NCBI RefSeq assembly: GCF_015207605.1
Contig: NZ_JADEWO010000057.1
Coordinates: 1-37,860, forward strand
Source: Oculatella sp. LEGE 06141
Lineage (GTDB): Bacteria; Cyanobacteriota; Cyanobacteriia; Elainellales; Elainellaceae
Direction of reading: 5' to 3'
DNA length: 37,860 nucleotides
Positions within the stretch are counted from its first letter, which is position 1. The number at the start of each line of letters is the position of its first letter. The translations under genes were made by a program, and so were the position numbers. Positions 1-8,433 of the stretch are shown piece after piece. The notes beneath the pieces are model-generated. The model saw only the letters and a list, made by a program, of their open reading frames with translations, had not been told where the DNA came from and made no database searches.

Positions 1-483
1 ACCCAACCCCCCACAACCCTACCGCAAGATGCCAGCAGTCAGTCTTTAACCGAGCTTTTGCAAGGATTTTCGACCAGTAGCGGTTCATTTGCTACCCTGG
101 CTCAAGCGGTTGAAGCCGCAGGTTTAGCAAATGCACTGCAAGATGACGGTAGCTATACCGTTTTTGCTCCCACCGACGAAGCGTTTGCAGCATTGCCGCC
201 AGGGACGTTAGACCGATTACTACAGCCCGCAAACCGCGAACTGCTACGCCAACTGCTGGCCTATCACGTTGCGCCAGAAGAGCTGACCTCTGATGAACTA
301 ACCACCGGCGCGTTAACGACCTTAGGCGGTGGCTTGGCTATTCGAGTCACGCCAGAACGGGTTGTTGTTAACGACGGCAGCGTGGTTCGTGCCGATATTC
401 AGGCAGGAAACGGCGTGGTTCATGTTGTCAATCGCGTCATGATTCCCCCAGACTTGCGGCAGCAAATTGAAGCCCTCCAATAG
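1..483 (+). CDS. Fasciclin (FAS1) domain protein, 5' truncated by window edge
   Basis: The frame is open from base 1 to the stop at 481-483, so the true start lies outside the window; a TTG at 58 is only an internal codon. The visible part is almost one FAS1 domain: the H1-type motif [12 protein letters not shown], a YHV segment, and a C-terminal VVHVVNRVM strand. FAS1 proteins are secreted or surface adhesion-type proteins. The residues before the domain are rich in Pro/Thr/Ser, consistent with a linker after a signal peptide, so a secreted protein is likely. A strong hairpin follows at 533-568. A second FAS1 gene lies at 22925-23326. The family call is secure; the biological role is unknown. 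Confidence 0.88.
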   Translation, partial: TQPPTTLPQDASSQSLTELLQGFSTSSGSFATLAQAVEAAGLANALQDDGSYTVFAPTDEAFAALPPGTLDRLLQPANRELLRQLLAYHVAPEELTSDELTTGALTTLGGGLAIRVTPERVVVNDGSVVRADIQAGNGVVHVVNRVMIPPDLRQQIEALQ

Positions 484-849
484 GAGGCGATCGCCCTCAC
501 TGCTAATGTCGCAGCAGCACTAAAACAGCACCCAAAAGGAGCCAGAACGCAAAAACTGGCTCCTTTTGCTTGAGGTGTCGGAGGATAAAAAATAGGTTAT
601 AAAAGGGTCGGGAACGGGGATAGACCGCACTGGATGCCAACCGAGCCAGATGAGCAGGGCAACCAACCAGAAACACGCTTCCCCATGTGGCTAAAAAAGA
701 GTGAGCAGAGAATAAAACACGCTCCTGCTTTGAATCAGCGGCTTTGGTTATCATTTCTGACTATTTTGATGAGTGTTTTCTAAAAGACCTGACAATTGGC
801 TCAAAATCGGCTACATCTAACATCGGTAATCTTCATAACACCAATCGGT
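484..849. other. Intergenic region, no convincing gene
   Basis: It holds the hairpin at 533-568 and presumably the promoter of the deacetylase operon. An 83-codon frame on the minus strand (754-503) runs through the hairpin and has no recognisable domain, so it is not called. Confidence 0.5.
533..568 (+). terminator. Hairpin terminator after the fasciclin gene
   Basis: A perfect 13-bp inverted repeat (533-545 with 556-568, arms CAAAAGGAGCCAG and CTGGCTCCTTTTG) encloses a 10-base A-rich loop. The arm ends supply a short T run (564-567). It lies 50 bases after the fasciclin stop codon and fits a factor-independent terminator. Confidence 0.7.
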
Positions 850-2670
850 ATGAAGCGGTTCCGTTGGGCATTTTGTTTGGAGTTGATTTGGGGCGATCGT
901 TCCCACCAACGCCTTAGCCCGTCTGTGTGGGTGAGGAAACAACTATCTGTTGGTTTAACTGTTCCGCTATGGGCAGCAATGGGGCTGTCGGCAACGCCAG
1001 CCTACTCTATGTCTGTTCCTGCTGACGAACCCCTAACACCGGGAATGGCCTGCACTCCGGCAGCTAATCCGGCAACGTTAACGTCAGACAGCATCACTCA
1101 ATTAGTAGATTGGGTTGTGAGTCCCGAAACAGGGCTAGATTCCCTGGTTGGAACGCTAGGCCCTGCCTTAGCCGCTTCTCTTGCGGCTCGTCCGTTTCCA
1201 GATATTCATGAGCAGGCACGATTGGCTAACGTTCCGGTGATGATGTATCACGACATCTTGCCGGAAAAAGAGGTGTTCTTTGATGTCACACCCGCCGAGT
1301 TTGAAGCGCATCTTCGCCTGATTCAAGAGAATGGGCTAACCCCTATTAGCCTGGATCAGTTGGTGTCTCACCTTTCAACGGGCATTCCACTGCCAGAGAA
1401 GCCAATCTTGCTGTCCTTTGATGATGGCTATGAGGGGCACTATCAATACGTTTATCCGCTGCTCAAGGAATACAACTATCCTGGGGTTTTTGCCATTTAT
1501 ACCGCCAAAGTTGGGAAACAGTTAGGCCGATCGAGTCTTTCCTGGGAACAACTGCGAGAAATGGCTGCCGATCCGTTGGTGACGATCGCCTCCCACAGCG
1601 TCAACCATCCGCGCGATCTCAGCGAATTGTCCAATACTGCCTTGCGACGCGAAATTGTTGAATCAAAACGCATTCTCGAAACCGAGCTTGGGATTTCAAT
1701 CAGGCACTTTGTTTATCCCGAAGGCAAGTATGACGATCGCGTCAAGCAGTGGGTGCAGCGAGCTGGCTACCGCTCGGCGCTAACGATGGACGATGCGGAA
1801 GACCAGTTTGCCAACGAGTCACAAGACTTACTCAGCATTGAACGAATTGGGCAATCCAGACTGGAAAGCGTCGTCTCCCAAGCCTATGGCGGGCCACCCC
1901 TGGCACCCTGGGGGAATCGCTTTAACTTTGAAGCACCCGTCCAACTGAATCGGCTCACGGTTGACGACACCCCGTTGATTTTGATTTCAGGGGGTCGCCC
2001 TGTCACCATTCATGCCAACAGCCGCTATCAGGTGCCCGAAATCATTGCCAACACTAACACCGTCGCTGCTGTAGATGGCGGATTCTTTTCGCTGAAATAT
2101 CTTGACTCTAATGTGATGATTGGCCCCGTTCTAAGCCAGAGTTCTGGCGAGTTTGTTCCGGGCAATCCGGGAGAAAATCTCAAGCTCAAAGGGCGACCGT
2201 TGGTGCTAATTAGTCCGGAGGCGGTGCGGTTTATTCCATTTGCCCCAGAAAAGCACAACACCGTGGAGGGTTTTGAAGCCGAGCTTCCAGGCGTGACCGA
2301 TGCTTTTGTGGCAGCGGCCTGGTTGGTCAAAGACGGCAAACCTCAGTCTTCCACCGCATTTGGTAGCCTGTTTGATTTTGATGCCCTGCGCCATCGGGCG
2401 TTTTGGGGTATGAATCATGCTGGTCAGCCAGTGATTGGGATCTCGGTTGATCGGGTGGATTCAATCACACTGGGGAAACGGTTAAATCGAGCCGGGTTGC
2501 GAGATGTGGTCATGCTCGATTCCGGAGCCAGTACCTCGTTGGCCTATCAAGGGGAGTCTCTAGTGAGCTATGAGCCGCGCCCGGTGCCTCACGTTGTTGC
2601 GCTGGTGCCGCCCGACAACGCATTGGATTCAACCTGTGCCCTGGTGTCTCAAACCCGGATTGACCCCTGA
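850..2670 (+). CDS. Polysaccharide deacetylase fused to phosphodiester glycosidase (NAGPA/DUF2233-like)
   Basis: Two enzyme domains sit in one 606-residue exported protein. The first (about residues 128-330) is a NodB-type polysaccharide deacetylase, which removes acetyl groups from N-acetylglucosamine polymers: MMYHD opening, SFDDG with the catalytic/metal aspartates near 191-192, and the metal pair H249/H253 in HSVNH. The second (about 375-590) resembles the phosphodiester glycosidase family: VDGGFFS near 409 and MLDSGAST near 557. The start is uncertain: ATG 850 is used, but GTG 931 would place a compact signal peptide (VRKQLSVGLTVPLWAAMG) at the N-terminus, and a TTG at 796 is also in frame. 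The next gene starts 9 bases after the stop, so the two are probably one operon acting on cell wall or exopolysaccharide. The substrate is not known. Confidence 0.87.
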   Translation: MKRFRWAFCLELIWGDRSHQRLSPSVWVRKQLSVGLTVPLWAAMGLSATPAYSMSVPADEPLTPGMACTPAANPATLTSDSITQLVDWVVSPETGLDSLVGTLGPALAASLAARPFPDIHEQARLANVPVMMYHDILPEKEVFFDVTPAEFEAHLRLIQENGLTPISLDQLVSHLSTGIPLPEKPILLSFDDGYEGHYQYVYPLLKEYNYPGVFAIYTAKVGKQLGRSSLSWEQLREMAADPLVTIASHSVNHPRDLSELSNTALRREIVESKRILETELGISIRHFVYPEGKYDDRVKQWVQRAGYRSALTMDDAEDQFANESQDLLSIERIGQSRLESVVSQAYGGPPLAPWGNRFNFEAPVQLNRLTVDDTPLILISGGRPVTIHANSRYQVPEIIANTNTVAAVDGGFFSLKYLDSNVMIGPVLSQSSGEFVPGNPGENLKLKGRPLVLISPEAVRFIPFAPEKHNTVEGFEAELPGVTDAFVAAAWLVKDGKPQSSTAFGSLFDFDALRHRAFWGMNHAGQPVIGISVDRVDSITLGKRLNRAGLRDVVMLDSGASTSLAYQGESLVSYEPRPVPHVVALVPPDNALDSTCALVSQTRIDP

Positions 2671-2679
2671 GGAGGTGCT

Positions 2680-3540
2680 GTGGCATCAGAACCGTGCTCC
2701 CCACCAAAGCACCCGCCACCCGCCAGGGTAACGGTAACGGTTGCGGCAAAACCAGGTATTTGGCGATCGCTCGTACCGTTACAGCGACGTTTACGCCTGT
2801 CTCGCTTCTCTTTAGAGTGGGGCCTACTCTGGTTAGCAGGGGTGATTGGGGCAACGCTGATTTTGACCCATCAGGCGATCGCCCACATCACCACCCAAAC
2901 CTCGCTAAACCAGGCTCACACGGCTCTGATGTCTATTTCTCGCCAGTTTCAGCCTGTGGTTTCCGTGCCTCCCGTCTCGATCGCCACGACGACCCTTCCG
3001 GCCAACCTTGCCGATTCGCCCAACTTTGGGCATCTTCCCTATCCAGAAGCAGCACGCGATCAGCTTATTCCTATTGGCAGTTATTCCCAGGGCACCGAGC
3101 AGCGGTTTGAATACCTGACCCCAGAAGCAGGGCTGGCACTGATGAAGCTGCTGGATGCGGCTCGGGCAGATGGCGTTTGGATTGTGCCCGTGTCGGCGTT
3201 TCGTGATGTGGAGCGGCAAGATCTGCTGTTTCAACTGCAAGTGCAGCAAGCGGGTTCCCGGCAGGCGGCAGCCACAGCGGTCGCTCCTCCGGGGTATAGC
3301 GAACACCACACCGGGTTGGCGGTTGACCTGGCCGATGGATTGGCGCGGGCGCGCGATGTTAGCCTCTCGTTTGGGCAAACGGAAGCCTTTCAGTGGCTCA
3401 GCCAACATGCTCAGTCCTTTGGCTACGAGATGTCTTTCCCGGCAGATAACCCGCAGGGTGTAATTTATGAGCCGTGGCACTGGCGGTTTGTTGGCTCATC
3501 AGACGCAGCGCGGGTTTTTGCCCTGGCTCGCAGTTTCTAA
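2680..3540 (+). CDS. Membrane-anchored D-alanyl-D-alanine carboxypeptidase (VanY/M15B)
   Basis: This 286-residue protein carries the M15B zinc peptidase signature. SEHHTGLAVD supplies ligands H209 and D216 in the pattern SxHxxGxAxD, and EPWHWR supplies E264 and H267. A single hydrophobic segment at about 48-65, after a basic stretch, predicts an N-terminal membrane anchor with the catalytic domain in the periplasm. It should trim terminal D-Ala from peptidoglycan stem peptides. The start is GTG 2680, preceded by GGAGG at 2671-2675, which directly abuts the previous stop codon; this suggests translational coupling with the deacetylase fusion. A hairpin at 3626-3653 ends the unit. Confidence 0.9.
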   Translation: MASEPCSPPKHPPPARVTVTVAAKPGIWRSLVPLQRRLRLSRFSLEWGLLWLAGVIGATLILTHQAIAHITTQTSLNQAHTALMSISRQFQPVVSVPPVSIATTTLPANLADSPNFGHLPYPEAARDQLIPIGSYSQGTEQRFEYLTPEAGLALMKLLDAARADGVWIVPVSAFRDVERQDLLFQLQVQQAGSRQAAATAVAPPGYSEHHTGLAVDLADGLARARDVSLSFGQTEAFQWLSQHAQSFGYEMSFPADNPQGVIYEPWHWRFVGSSDAARVFALARSF

Positions 3541-3625
3541 GGCGGTTTTAGCGCCAGAGGCCAGGTTCGAACTCATATCAACGGCGATCGCAGCAACGAA
3601 CCACAACGGCGATCTACCATGATGA

Positions 3626-3653
3626 CAAGAAGCCCTTCATTGAGGGCTTCTTG
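3626..3653 (+). terminator. Hairpin after the envelope operon
   Basis: An 11-bp perfect stem (CAAGAAGCCCT at 3626-3636 with AGGGCTTCTTG at 3643-3653) encloses a 6-base loop. There is no long T run, so termination efficiency is uncertain. It lies only 18 bases before the kinase start at 3672, so it could also act as a 5' leader structure of that gene. Confidence 0.5.
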
Positions 3654-3671
3654 CCGTTACGGAAACAGGGC

Positions 3672-5054
3672 ATGACGCAAGTCGAACAGTTACTTCGCGA
3701 TCGCTATCGGCTGATAGAGCGTCTCGGCAAGAGTGCCGGTCGGCAAACCTGGTTGGCGCAAGATGTGACCTCCCAAACACAGGTTGTGGTCAAACTGCTG
3801 GCCTTTAGCGACCAGGTTGAGTGGGACAACCTCAAGCTATTTGAACGAGAAGCCCAAACCCTTAAACAGCTAAACCATCCCAAGATTCCTCGCTACCGAG
3901 ATTATTTTTGCATTGACGACCAGATTCTCTGGTTTTGCCTGGTTCAAGACTATATTCCGGGTGTATCGCTAAAGGAGCGGCTAGCCAGGGGAAAGCGGCT
4001 TAATGAAGCTCAAGCCCGTCAAATTGCTGCTGAAGTGCTGGCGATTTTGAGCTACTTACACCATCTCAGTCCTCCGGTGCTGCATCGCGACATCAAACCC
4101 AGCAACTTAATTTGGGGTGACAATCAGCAGGTTTATCTGGTCGATTTTGGAGCCGTTCAAGACCGGGCGGCAGCGGAGGGAGCCACTTTTACAGTGGTTG
4201 GCACCTACGGCTATGCTCCCCTGGAGCAGTTTGGCGGTCGAGCTACTGCCGCTTCCGATCTGTATGCGCTAGGTGCCACCCTGGTTCACTTGCTAACGGG
4301 CATTGCCCCAGCAGATCTGCCCCAAGATAATGCACGGCTCCAGTTTGTCGATCGCATCTATGCCAATCCGGGTTTCGTGCGCTGGCTCAAACACCTCACC
4401 GACCCCAACCTGGAATACCGCTTTCGTTCGGCGGAGGATGCGCTGGCAGCTTTGCAAGCCAATCAAGCGGCGATCGCCGTAGTCGATTTCAAGGACATAG
4501 AGCCGCTTTCTACTCCTATCCAGATTCGCAAAGCTGCCAACTATCTGGCGATCAAAATTCCGAGGCGATCGCGTCAATCCCTGATTTTGGCAAAGCTGCC
4601 CGTTTGGTTTGGTTTAACCGTGTGGCTGCTGTTGTGCAGTGCGATCGAGCTAAATACGTCTGGCTGGTTTGTGTTTGGCTGGTTCTGGTTGCTAACGGGT
4701 CTGGGTGCCGCCATCTGGCATACTCTGCCTGCCTGTGGCGAAACCCTGGTGCGGTTTGATTACCAGCACTTTGAAATTCGGTGGATTTTGTTTGGGTTGT
4801 GTTTGCAGCGGCAACGGGGTCGAGTCGCTGATATTGACGCTGTTTTGCAAGGTGAAGTAACCGGAATCATCGACAAACACACGCCAGAAGTGACCCTCTC
4901 CGCCGGGGTACAAGAATACTCCTTTGGGCGCTTAGATCCACCTCTCACTAGAGCCGAATGCCGCTGGCTCATTGCCGAACTGCACAGTTGGCTGGGGTTA
5001 CAGCCCCAACCGCCCTTCTCAGATCACTATTCATCGCCTAAGAAACTGCTTTAA
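3672..5054 (+). CDS. Serine/threonine protein kinase with C-terminal membrane segments (first of a tandem pair)
   Basis: This 460-residue Hanks-type kinase has the VVVK lysine (K41), EREAQ helix-C glutamate, HRDIKPSN catalytic loop (D140) and DFG (D158), followed by a GTYGYAPLEQFGG activation segment. The glycine loop is atypical (LGKSAGRQTW instead of GxGxxG). After the kinase domain comes a short segment (QIRKAANYLAIKIPRR), two adjacent hydrophobic segments at about 308-348, then a 90-residue tail containing FEIRWILFGL and ending near WLGLQ. The tail resembles a small beta domain split by the membrane hairpin. ATG 3672 is preferred to the upstream in-frame TTG 3651, which lies inside a hairpin. 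The paralogue starts 79 bases downstream. Substrates are unknown. Confidence 0.9.
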   Translation: MTQVEQLLRDRYRLIERLGKSAGRQTWLAQDVTSQTQVVVKLLAFSDQVEWDNLKLFEREAQTLKQLNHPKIPRYRDYFCIDDQILWFCLVQDYIPGVSLKERLARGKRLNEAQARQIAAEVLAILSYLHHLSPPVLHRDIKPSNLIWGDNQQVYLVDFGAVQDRAAAEGATFTVVGTYGYAPLEQFGGRATAASDLYALGATLVHLLTGIAPADLPQDNARLQFVDRIYANPGFVRWLKHLTDPNLEYRFRSAEDALAALQANQAAIAVVDFKDIEPLSTPIQIRKAANYLAIKIPRRSRQSLILAKLPVWFGLTVWLLLCSAIELNTSGWFVFGWFWLLTGLGAAIWHTLPACGETLVRFDYQHFEIRWILFGLCLQRQRGRVADIDAVLQGEVTGIIDKHTPEVTLSAGVQEYSFGRLDPPLTRAECRWLIAELHSWLGLQPQPPFSDHYSSPKKLL

Positions 5055-5133
5055 GGGTGGTTTCACCATCCCTTAAACCGCCAAGATTTGGCAAGCTGTA
5101 AGAGAAACGCTGTTTCCATAGTTGAGTGAGTCG

Positions 5134-6519
5134 ATGCTGCGATCGGAGCAAGTATTACAACAGCGATACCAACTCAAAGAAAAGCTAGGGCAGGATGCGA
5201 GCCGCCAAACCTGGTTGGCCGACGATTTAAGCACCGATGCTGATGGGCGGGTTGTGGTGAAACTGCTGGCGCTGAGTCCAGAGATGCAGTGGGATGAATG
5301 CAAGCTGTTTGAGCGTGAAGCTCAGGTGTTGCAACATCTCAATCATCCTCGTATTCCCGGCTATCGAGATTATTTTGTGATCGATCGCCATCCCGGTTCT
5401 CGGTTTCCCTGGTTTGCGCTGGTGCAAAACTACATTTCAGGGCAATCGTTGCAGCAATTGTTAGACCAGGGGCACCGCTTTTCAGAAGAGCAGGTTCAGC
5501 AAATTGCGGTTGATGTTCTCAACATTCTGCTTTATTTGCATACGGTTGACCCGCCTGTTTTGCACCGTGACATCAAGCCAAGCAATCTGATTTTGGGAGA
5601 CGATCGCCATATCTATCTGGTAGATTTTGGTGCGGTGCAAGATCAAGCCCTGCTAGAGGGAGCCACGTTTACGGTTGTGGGAACCTATGGCTACGTGCCG
5701 ATGGAGCAGTTTGGTGGGCGGGCGGTTCCTGCCTCAGATCTGTATGCTCTGGGTGCGACCTTAATTCATCTGCTCACCGGAACGGCTCCGGCGGATTTGG
5801 CTCAGCACGATGGCCGGATTCAGTTTGGCGATTACGTCAGCTTCGATTTGGGTTTCATCCACTGGGTTAGCAAACTAACGGAACCACATGTGTTTAACCG
5901 CTTTGTGACGGCTCAGGATGCCTTGACGGCACTAGAGGAACGACATGCCCTCAGCCCTCCTATTACTAACCCCAAGCCCAACGGTAGCCGAATTCAGATT
6001 AAGAAATCTGCCAACTACCTGGAAATTGAATTACCCCGGCGCGGCAGCAAAGCCTACCGCGTTTTGTTCCTGACAGGATTATTTATTCCCCTGCTGTTTT
6101 ATTTGCCGCAATACTATCAGGTGCTAATCCATCGGTTAGATATCTGGTGGATCAGCTTGCTGCTGGGGGTTTCAGGTGTAACCGTGCTGGATTTGCTGCG
6201 CCCGGTGTTAGAACAAACGCATTTTTATTTCGATCGCCACAACTTTGAAATGCGGCGCAAGCTGTTTGGTGTTTGCTACTGGCGGCATCGAGGCAAAACG
6301 GCTACTATTAGCAAAATTTGCGAGCAGGAAAACAAGGTAGGCGGTGCAGCTAAAGGCATCACGATTGAGTTATGGACGCGCAAAATTACCAGCAACCCGA
6401 TCGCCACTGTGGAACGGATATGGCTGATTGAAGAGTTAGAAGAATGGTTGGGACTCAATCGCTGGACTAAGCTGAAGCAGCAGGATCGCCGCGATCGCCG
6501 CAACTCGTCGCACTTCTAG
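5134..6519 (+). CDS. Serine/threonine protein kinase with C-terminal membrane segments (second of a tandem pair)
   Basis: This 461-residue paralogue of the preceding gene matches it along its whole length, with shared blocks such as SRQTWLA, LFEREAQ, HRDIKPSNLI, VDFGAVQD and GTYGY. Catalytic residues are K43, D146 (HRD) and D164 (DFG). The glycine loop is further degraded (LGQDASRQTW). The region after the kinase domain repeats the layout of gene one: SANYLEIELPRR, two membrane segments (FLTGLFIPLLFYLP and the WWISLLLG region), then FEMRRKLFGV and a WLIEELEEWLGL end. ATG 5134 is used; a TTG at 5122 is also in frame. The separate retention of both copies suggests different inputs or targets; this is inference. 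Confidence 0.9.
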   Translation: MLRSEQVLQQRYQLKEKLGQDASRQTWLADDLSTDADGRVVVKLLALSPEMQWDECKLFEREAQVLQHLNHPRIPGYRDYFVIDRHPGSRFPWFALVQNYISGQSLQQLLDQGHRFSEEQVQQIAVDVLNILLYLHTVDPPVLHRDIKPSNLILGDDRHIYLVDFGAVQDQALLEGATFTVVGTYGYVPMEQFGGRAVPASDLYALGATLIHLLTGTAPADLAQHDGRIQFGDYVSFDLGFIHWVSKLTEPHVFNRFVTAQDALTALEERHALSPPITNPKPNGSRIQIKKSANYLEIELPRRGSKAYRVLFLTGLFIPLLFYLPQYYQVLIHRLDIWWISLLLGVSGVTVLDLLRPVLEQTHFYFDRHNFEMRRKLFGVCYWRHRGKTATISKICEQENKVGGAAKGITIELWTRKITSNPIATVERIWLIEELEEWLGLNRWTKLKQQDRRDRRNSSHF

Positions 6520-6549
6520 CCACATCACCCATTTCTATCTAACCTGCCT

Positions 6550-7743
6550 TCAAGCCTGACATACTGCCGCTGAATGCGCTTGAATGCAGGTCGCTTGCTC
6601 CTGGGGCGATAAATCGCTCCAGTTCACATCCCGCCGGAAGACCACGCCGTTGTTCCCCACCACTAAACGCGGCAGCTCTTGCTGGTCGATCAGCCGCATT
6701 GCCTGCATATCAAACGTTGTGTAAACCGTTGAAGCGCTGCTTAACGTAACATCAACCACGGTAATGGTTTTGCGCGGCGGCAGAGGACTATTGAGTAACT
6801 GACGCGGCCCTCCCCCCAGCGCTCCGGCATGTAGCATCTCTAGCGTGCCCCGGTGCCCCGGATAGTAGGCGTGGTGATGTCCGCTGATGTAGGTGTGAAC
6901 GCGGTGCCGCTCTAGCAGTGCCCGTAATTCATCTGCATCCCCCAGCACTTCGCCGGGGCGATCGCGGTTCACCCCAACGGCATACAGCGGCAAATGCCCA
7001 ATCACCAGCCGCAACCGAGCCGTTTGAGCCGCATTGCTCGCCAAGCTGCGCTCCACCCAGGCCAGTTCATCGGCTGGCATCCGCAACGAACTGGACGCAT
7101 CCCACACCAGGCCAAAGAGTTCACCCTCGCGAAACGTGTAATAAAAGGGAAACTTGTAGCGATCGACAAACTCTAACCCCGGATCGTGAGCCGGATCGTT
7201 CCAATACGCCGCTGCCAGCTCAATCTCCTGTTGATAAATTGCTCCATTAGGGCCGATCGCCCGTGACGCGTCGTGGTTGCCAATCGTAAACCCAAACGGC
7301 AGATTTGCCTGCCGTAGCGGTGCAGCCACCGCCCGATCGAACCCTGCCCACATGGCTTGAATTTGCGATCGCGACAGGTTTTTACTTTGACCCGCCACCA
7401 TATCCCCACCCGCCAGCACAATATCGGGCTGCCATTCGGGAACCAGCTCTATGGCTCGTCTAACTTCTGCATCGTAGGTGGTTGAACCATACTCGCCGTT
7501 GAGGTCACTAATCACCACAATCCGCGCATCACCTCTGGGGGGATTCATCAGCCCTGCTTGCTGGAGGACGTTGGACGTTGGTGTGGCCTGGGGGGACGCT
7601 GAAGGCGGAGACGCAGGTACAGAAGGGGATGCCGCTAACTCACTGGTCGAGCGATCTGCCCTGAAGCGGTGAACCAGGGTTGATGCGCCAAGCCCGCCGA
7701 CCGAGCCGAGCAACACTAAAAACTGACGGCGACCTAGAGACAT
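6550..7743 (-). CDS. Secreted metallophosphoesterase (calcineurin-like), TAT-type leader
   Basis: The 397-residue protein starts with GRRQFLVLLGSVGGLGAS, a twin-arginine-type export signal, followed by a Ser/Pro/Ala linker. The phosphoesterase motifs are SDLNGEYGST (motif I), AGGDMV, GNHDAS, VIGHLPLY and SGHHHAY. The first motif reads D-x-N where most family members have D-x-H, so one metal ligand differs; this variant may be normal in a cyanobacterial subfamily, but I cannot verify that. It probably hydrolyses a phosphate ester or diester outside the cytoplasm. ATG 7743 is chosen over an in-frame GTG at 7755, because it places the two arginines close to the N-terminus. A Pho box lies about 700 bases upstream, beyond the DUF7219-like gene, which has the same orientation. 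Confidence 0.86.
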   Translation of the reverse strand: MSLGRRQFLVLLGSVGGLGASTLVHRFRADRSTSELAASPSVPASPPSASPQATPTSNVLQQAGLMNPPRGDARIVVISDLNGEYGSTTYDAEVRRAIELVPEWQPDIVLAGGDMVAGQSKNLSRSQIQAMWAGFDRAVAAPLRQANLPFGFTIGNHDASRAIGPNGAIYQQEIELAAAYWNDPAHDPGLEFVDRYKFPFYYTFREGELFGLVWDASSSLRMPADELAWVERSLASNAAQTARLRLVIGHLPLYAVGVNRDRPGEVLGDADELRALLERHRVHTYISGHHHAYYPGHRGTLEMLHAGALGGGPRQLLNSPLPPRKTITVVDVTLSSASTVYTTFDMQAMRLIDQQELPRLVVGNNGVVFRRDVNWSDLSPQEQATCIQAHSAAVCQA

Positions 7744-8146
7744 AATCCATTCCACAACTGAACGAGAGAGGAGCCACTAGATGATTGAGATGGCACTGGT
7801 CAGACTGACGCAGACGAGATTTCCTCAATTCGATCGCGCTGCAATCTGCCCTCTCAATTCAACCAACAATTTAGCCCTTAAGCAAAGACGTTGATCTCAG
7901 TGCGGGGTGTCCGCTTCTGCTCTGCGAGCGATCGTGATCCAACTCTGAATGTCTGGCTGAATCGGGATAGGTTGCATCGAGGCGATCGCCAAGCCCTATT
8001 ATCAGAAGCAAAAAAACAGTGGTAGATCGGACATCTACCACTGTTTGCGGATCAGGCCATTGAACTGCATTACCGGGAACAGCTAACGCTACTTCTGATC
8101 GGGTTGCGCTACTCCGTTGAAAGGCAGTCTGGTTAACTGGTGGCAA
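7744..8146. other. Intergenic region with one terminator, no convincing gene
   Basis: It contains the perfect hairpin at 8014-8046 and the promoter of the metallophosphoesterase. A 91-codon minus frame (8146-7871) crosses that hairpin and shows no domain, so it is not called. Confidence 0.5.
8011..8046 (-). terminator. Factor-independent terminator for the DUF7219-like gene
   Basis: A perfect 14-bp stem (AAACAGTGGTAGAT 8014-8027, ATCTACCACTGTTT 8033-8046) with a 5-base loop is flanked by AAAAAA at 8011-8016. On the minus strand this is a hairpin followed by six T, correctly oriented for the small gene ending at 8147. Confidence 0.82.
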
Positions 8147-8389
8147 CTAGAAAGGTTCGTCGCCAATGCCGAGTTGCTTTTTCGATTTTTTTAATTGTTT
8201 CCAAAGGGAACGAATTTGCTCAAACGATTCTTGTGGAGATAGCTTGCCGTTGGTTTCTAGCCCGGTAATCAAGCTGACCCGTTGAGAAAACTCTTGTAAA
8301 TTAGCATTAAAAACGAGATTCTCAGGCTTAACCTGACCGTGGTAGCGGCTACGGGGGTACAAAAAATTGGAACGATCGGCTGGTGTCAT
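8147..8389 (-). CDS. DUF7219-like small conserved cyanobacterial protein
   Basis: The 80-residue product has FLYPRSRYHGQVKPENLVF near its N-terminus and ends with a lysine-rich helix (LWKQLKKSKKQLGIG). I recognise this as the small cyanobacterial family annotated DUF7219; the assignment is from memory of that pattern. No enzymatic motif or membrane segment is present; it is probably a soluble, mainly helical protein. ATG 8389 is preceded on the minus strand by GGAGAAG at good spacing. It has its own strong terminator. A triple Pho box lies 45-74 bases upstream, raising the possibility of phosphate control. Function unknown. Confidence 0.75.
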   Translation of the reverse strand: MTPADRSNFLYPRSRYHGQVKPENLVFNANLQEFSQRVSLITGLETNGKLSPQESFEQIRSLWKQLKKSKKQLGIGDEPF

Positions 8390-8433
8390 GTTCTTCTCCG
8401 AAAAGCAGCATAAAAAGAGCAGGGCAGAATCAA

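Noticed and set aside
503-754. 83-codon minus-strand frame with a hydrophobic C-terminus
   Set aside because: It runs through a perfect terminator hairpin, has no known domain and no start signal; probably chance.
3560-3580. GGTTCGAA sequence resembling a tRNA T-loop
   Set aside because: No acceptor, D or anticodon stems can be placed around it.
6918-7250. 110-codon plus-strand frame inside the metallophosphoesterase
   Set aside because: It is antisense to a gene with all catalytic motifs and has low-complexity Pro/Arg composition.
7871-8146. 91-codon minus-strand frame next to the DUF7219-like gene
   Set aside because: It contains the terminator hairpin 8011-8046 in its middle and shows no domain.
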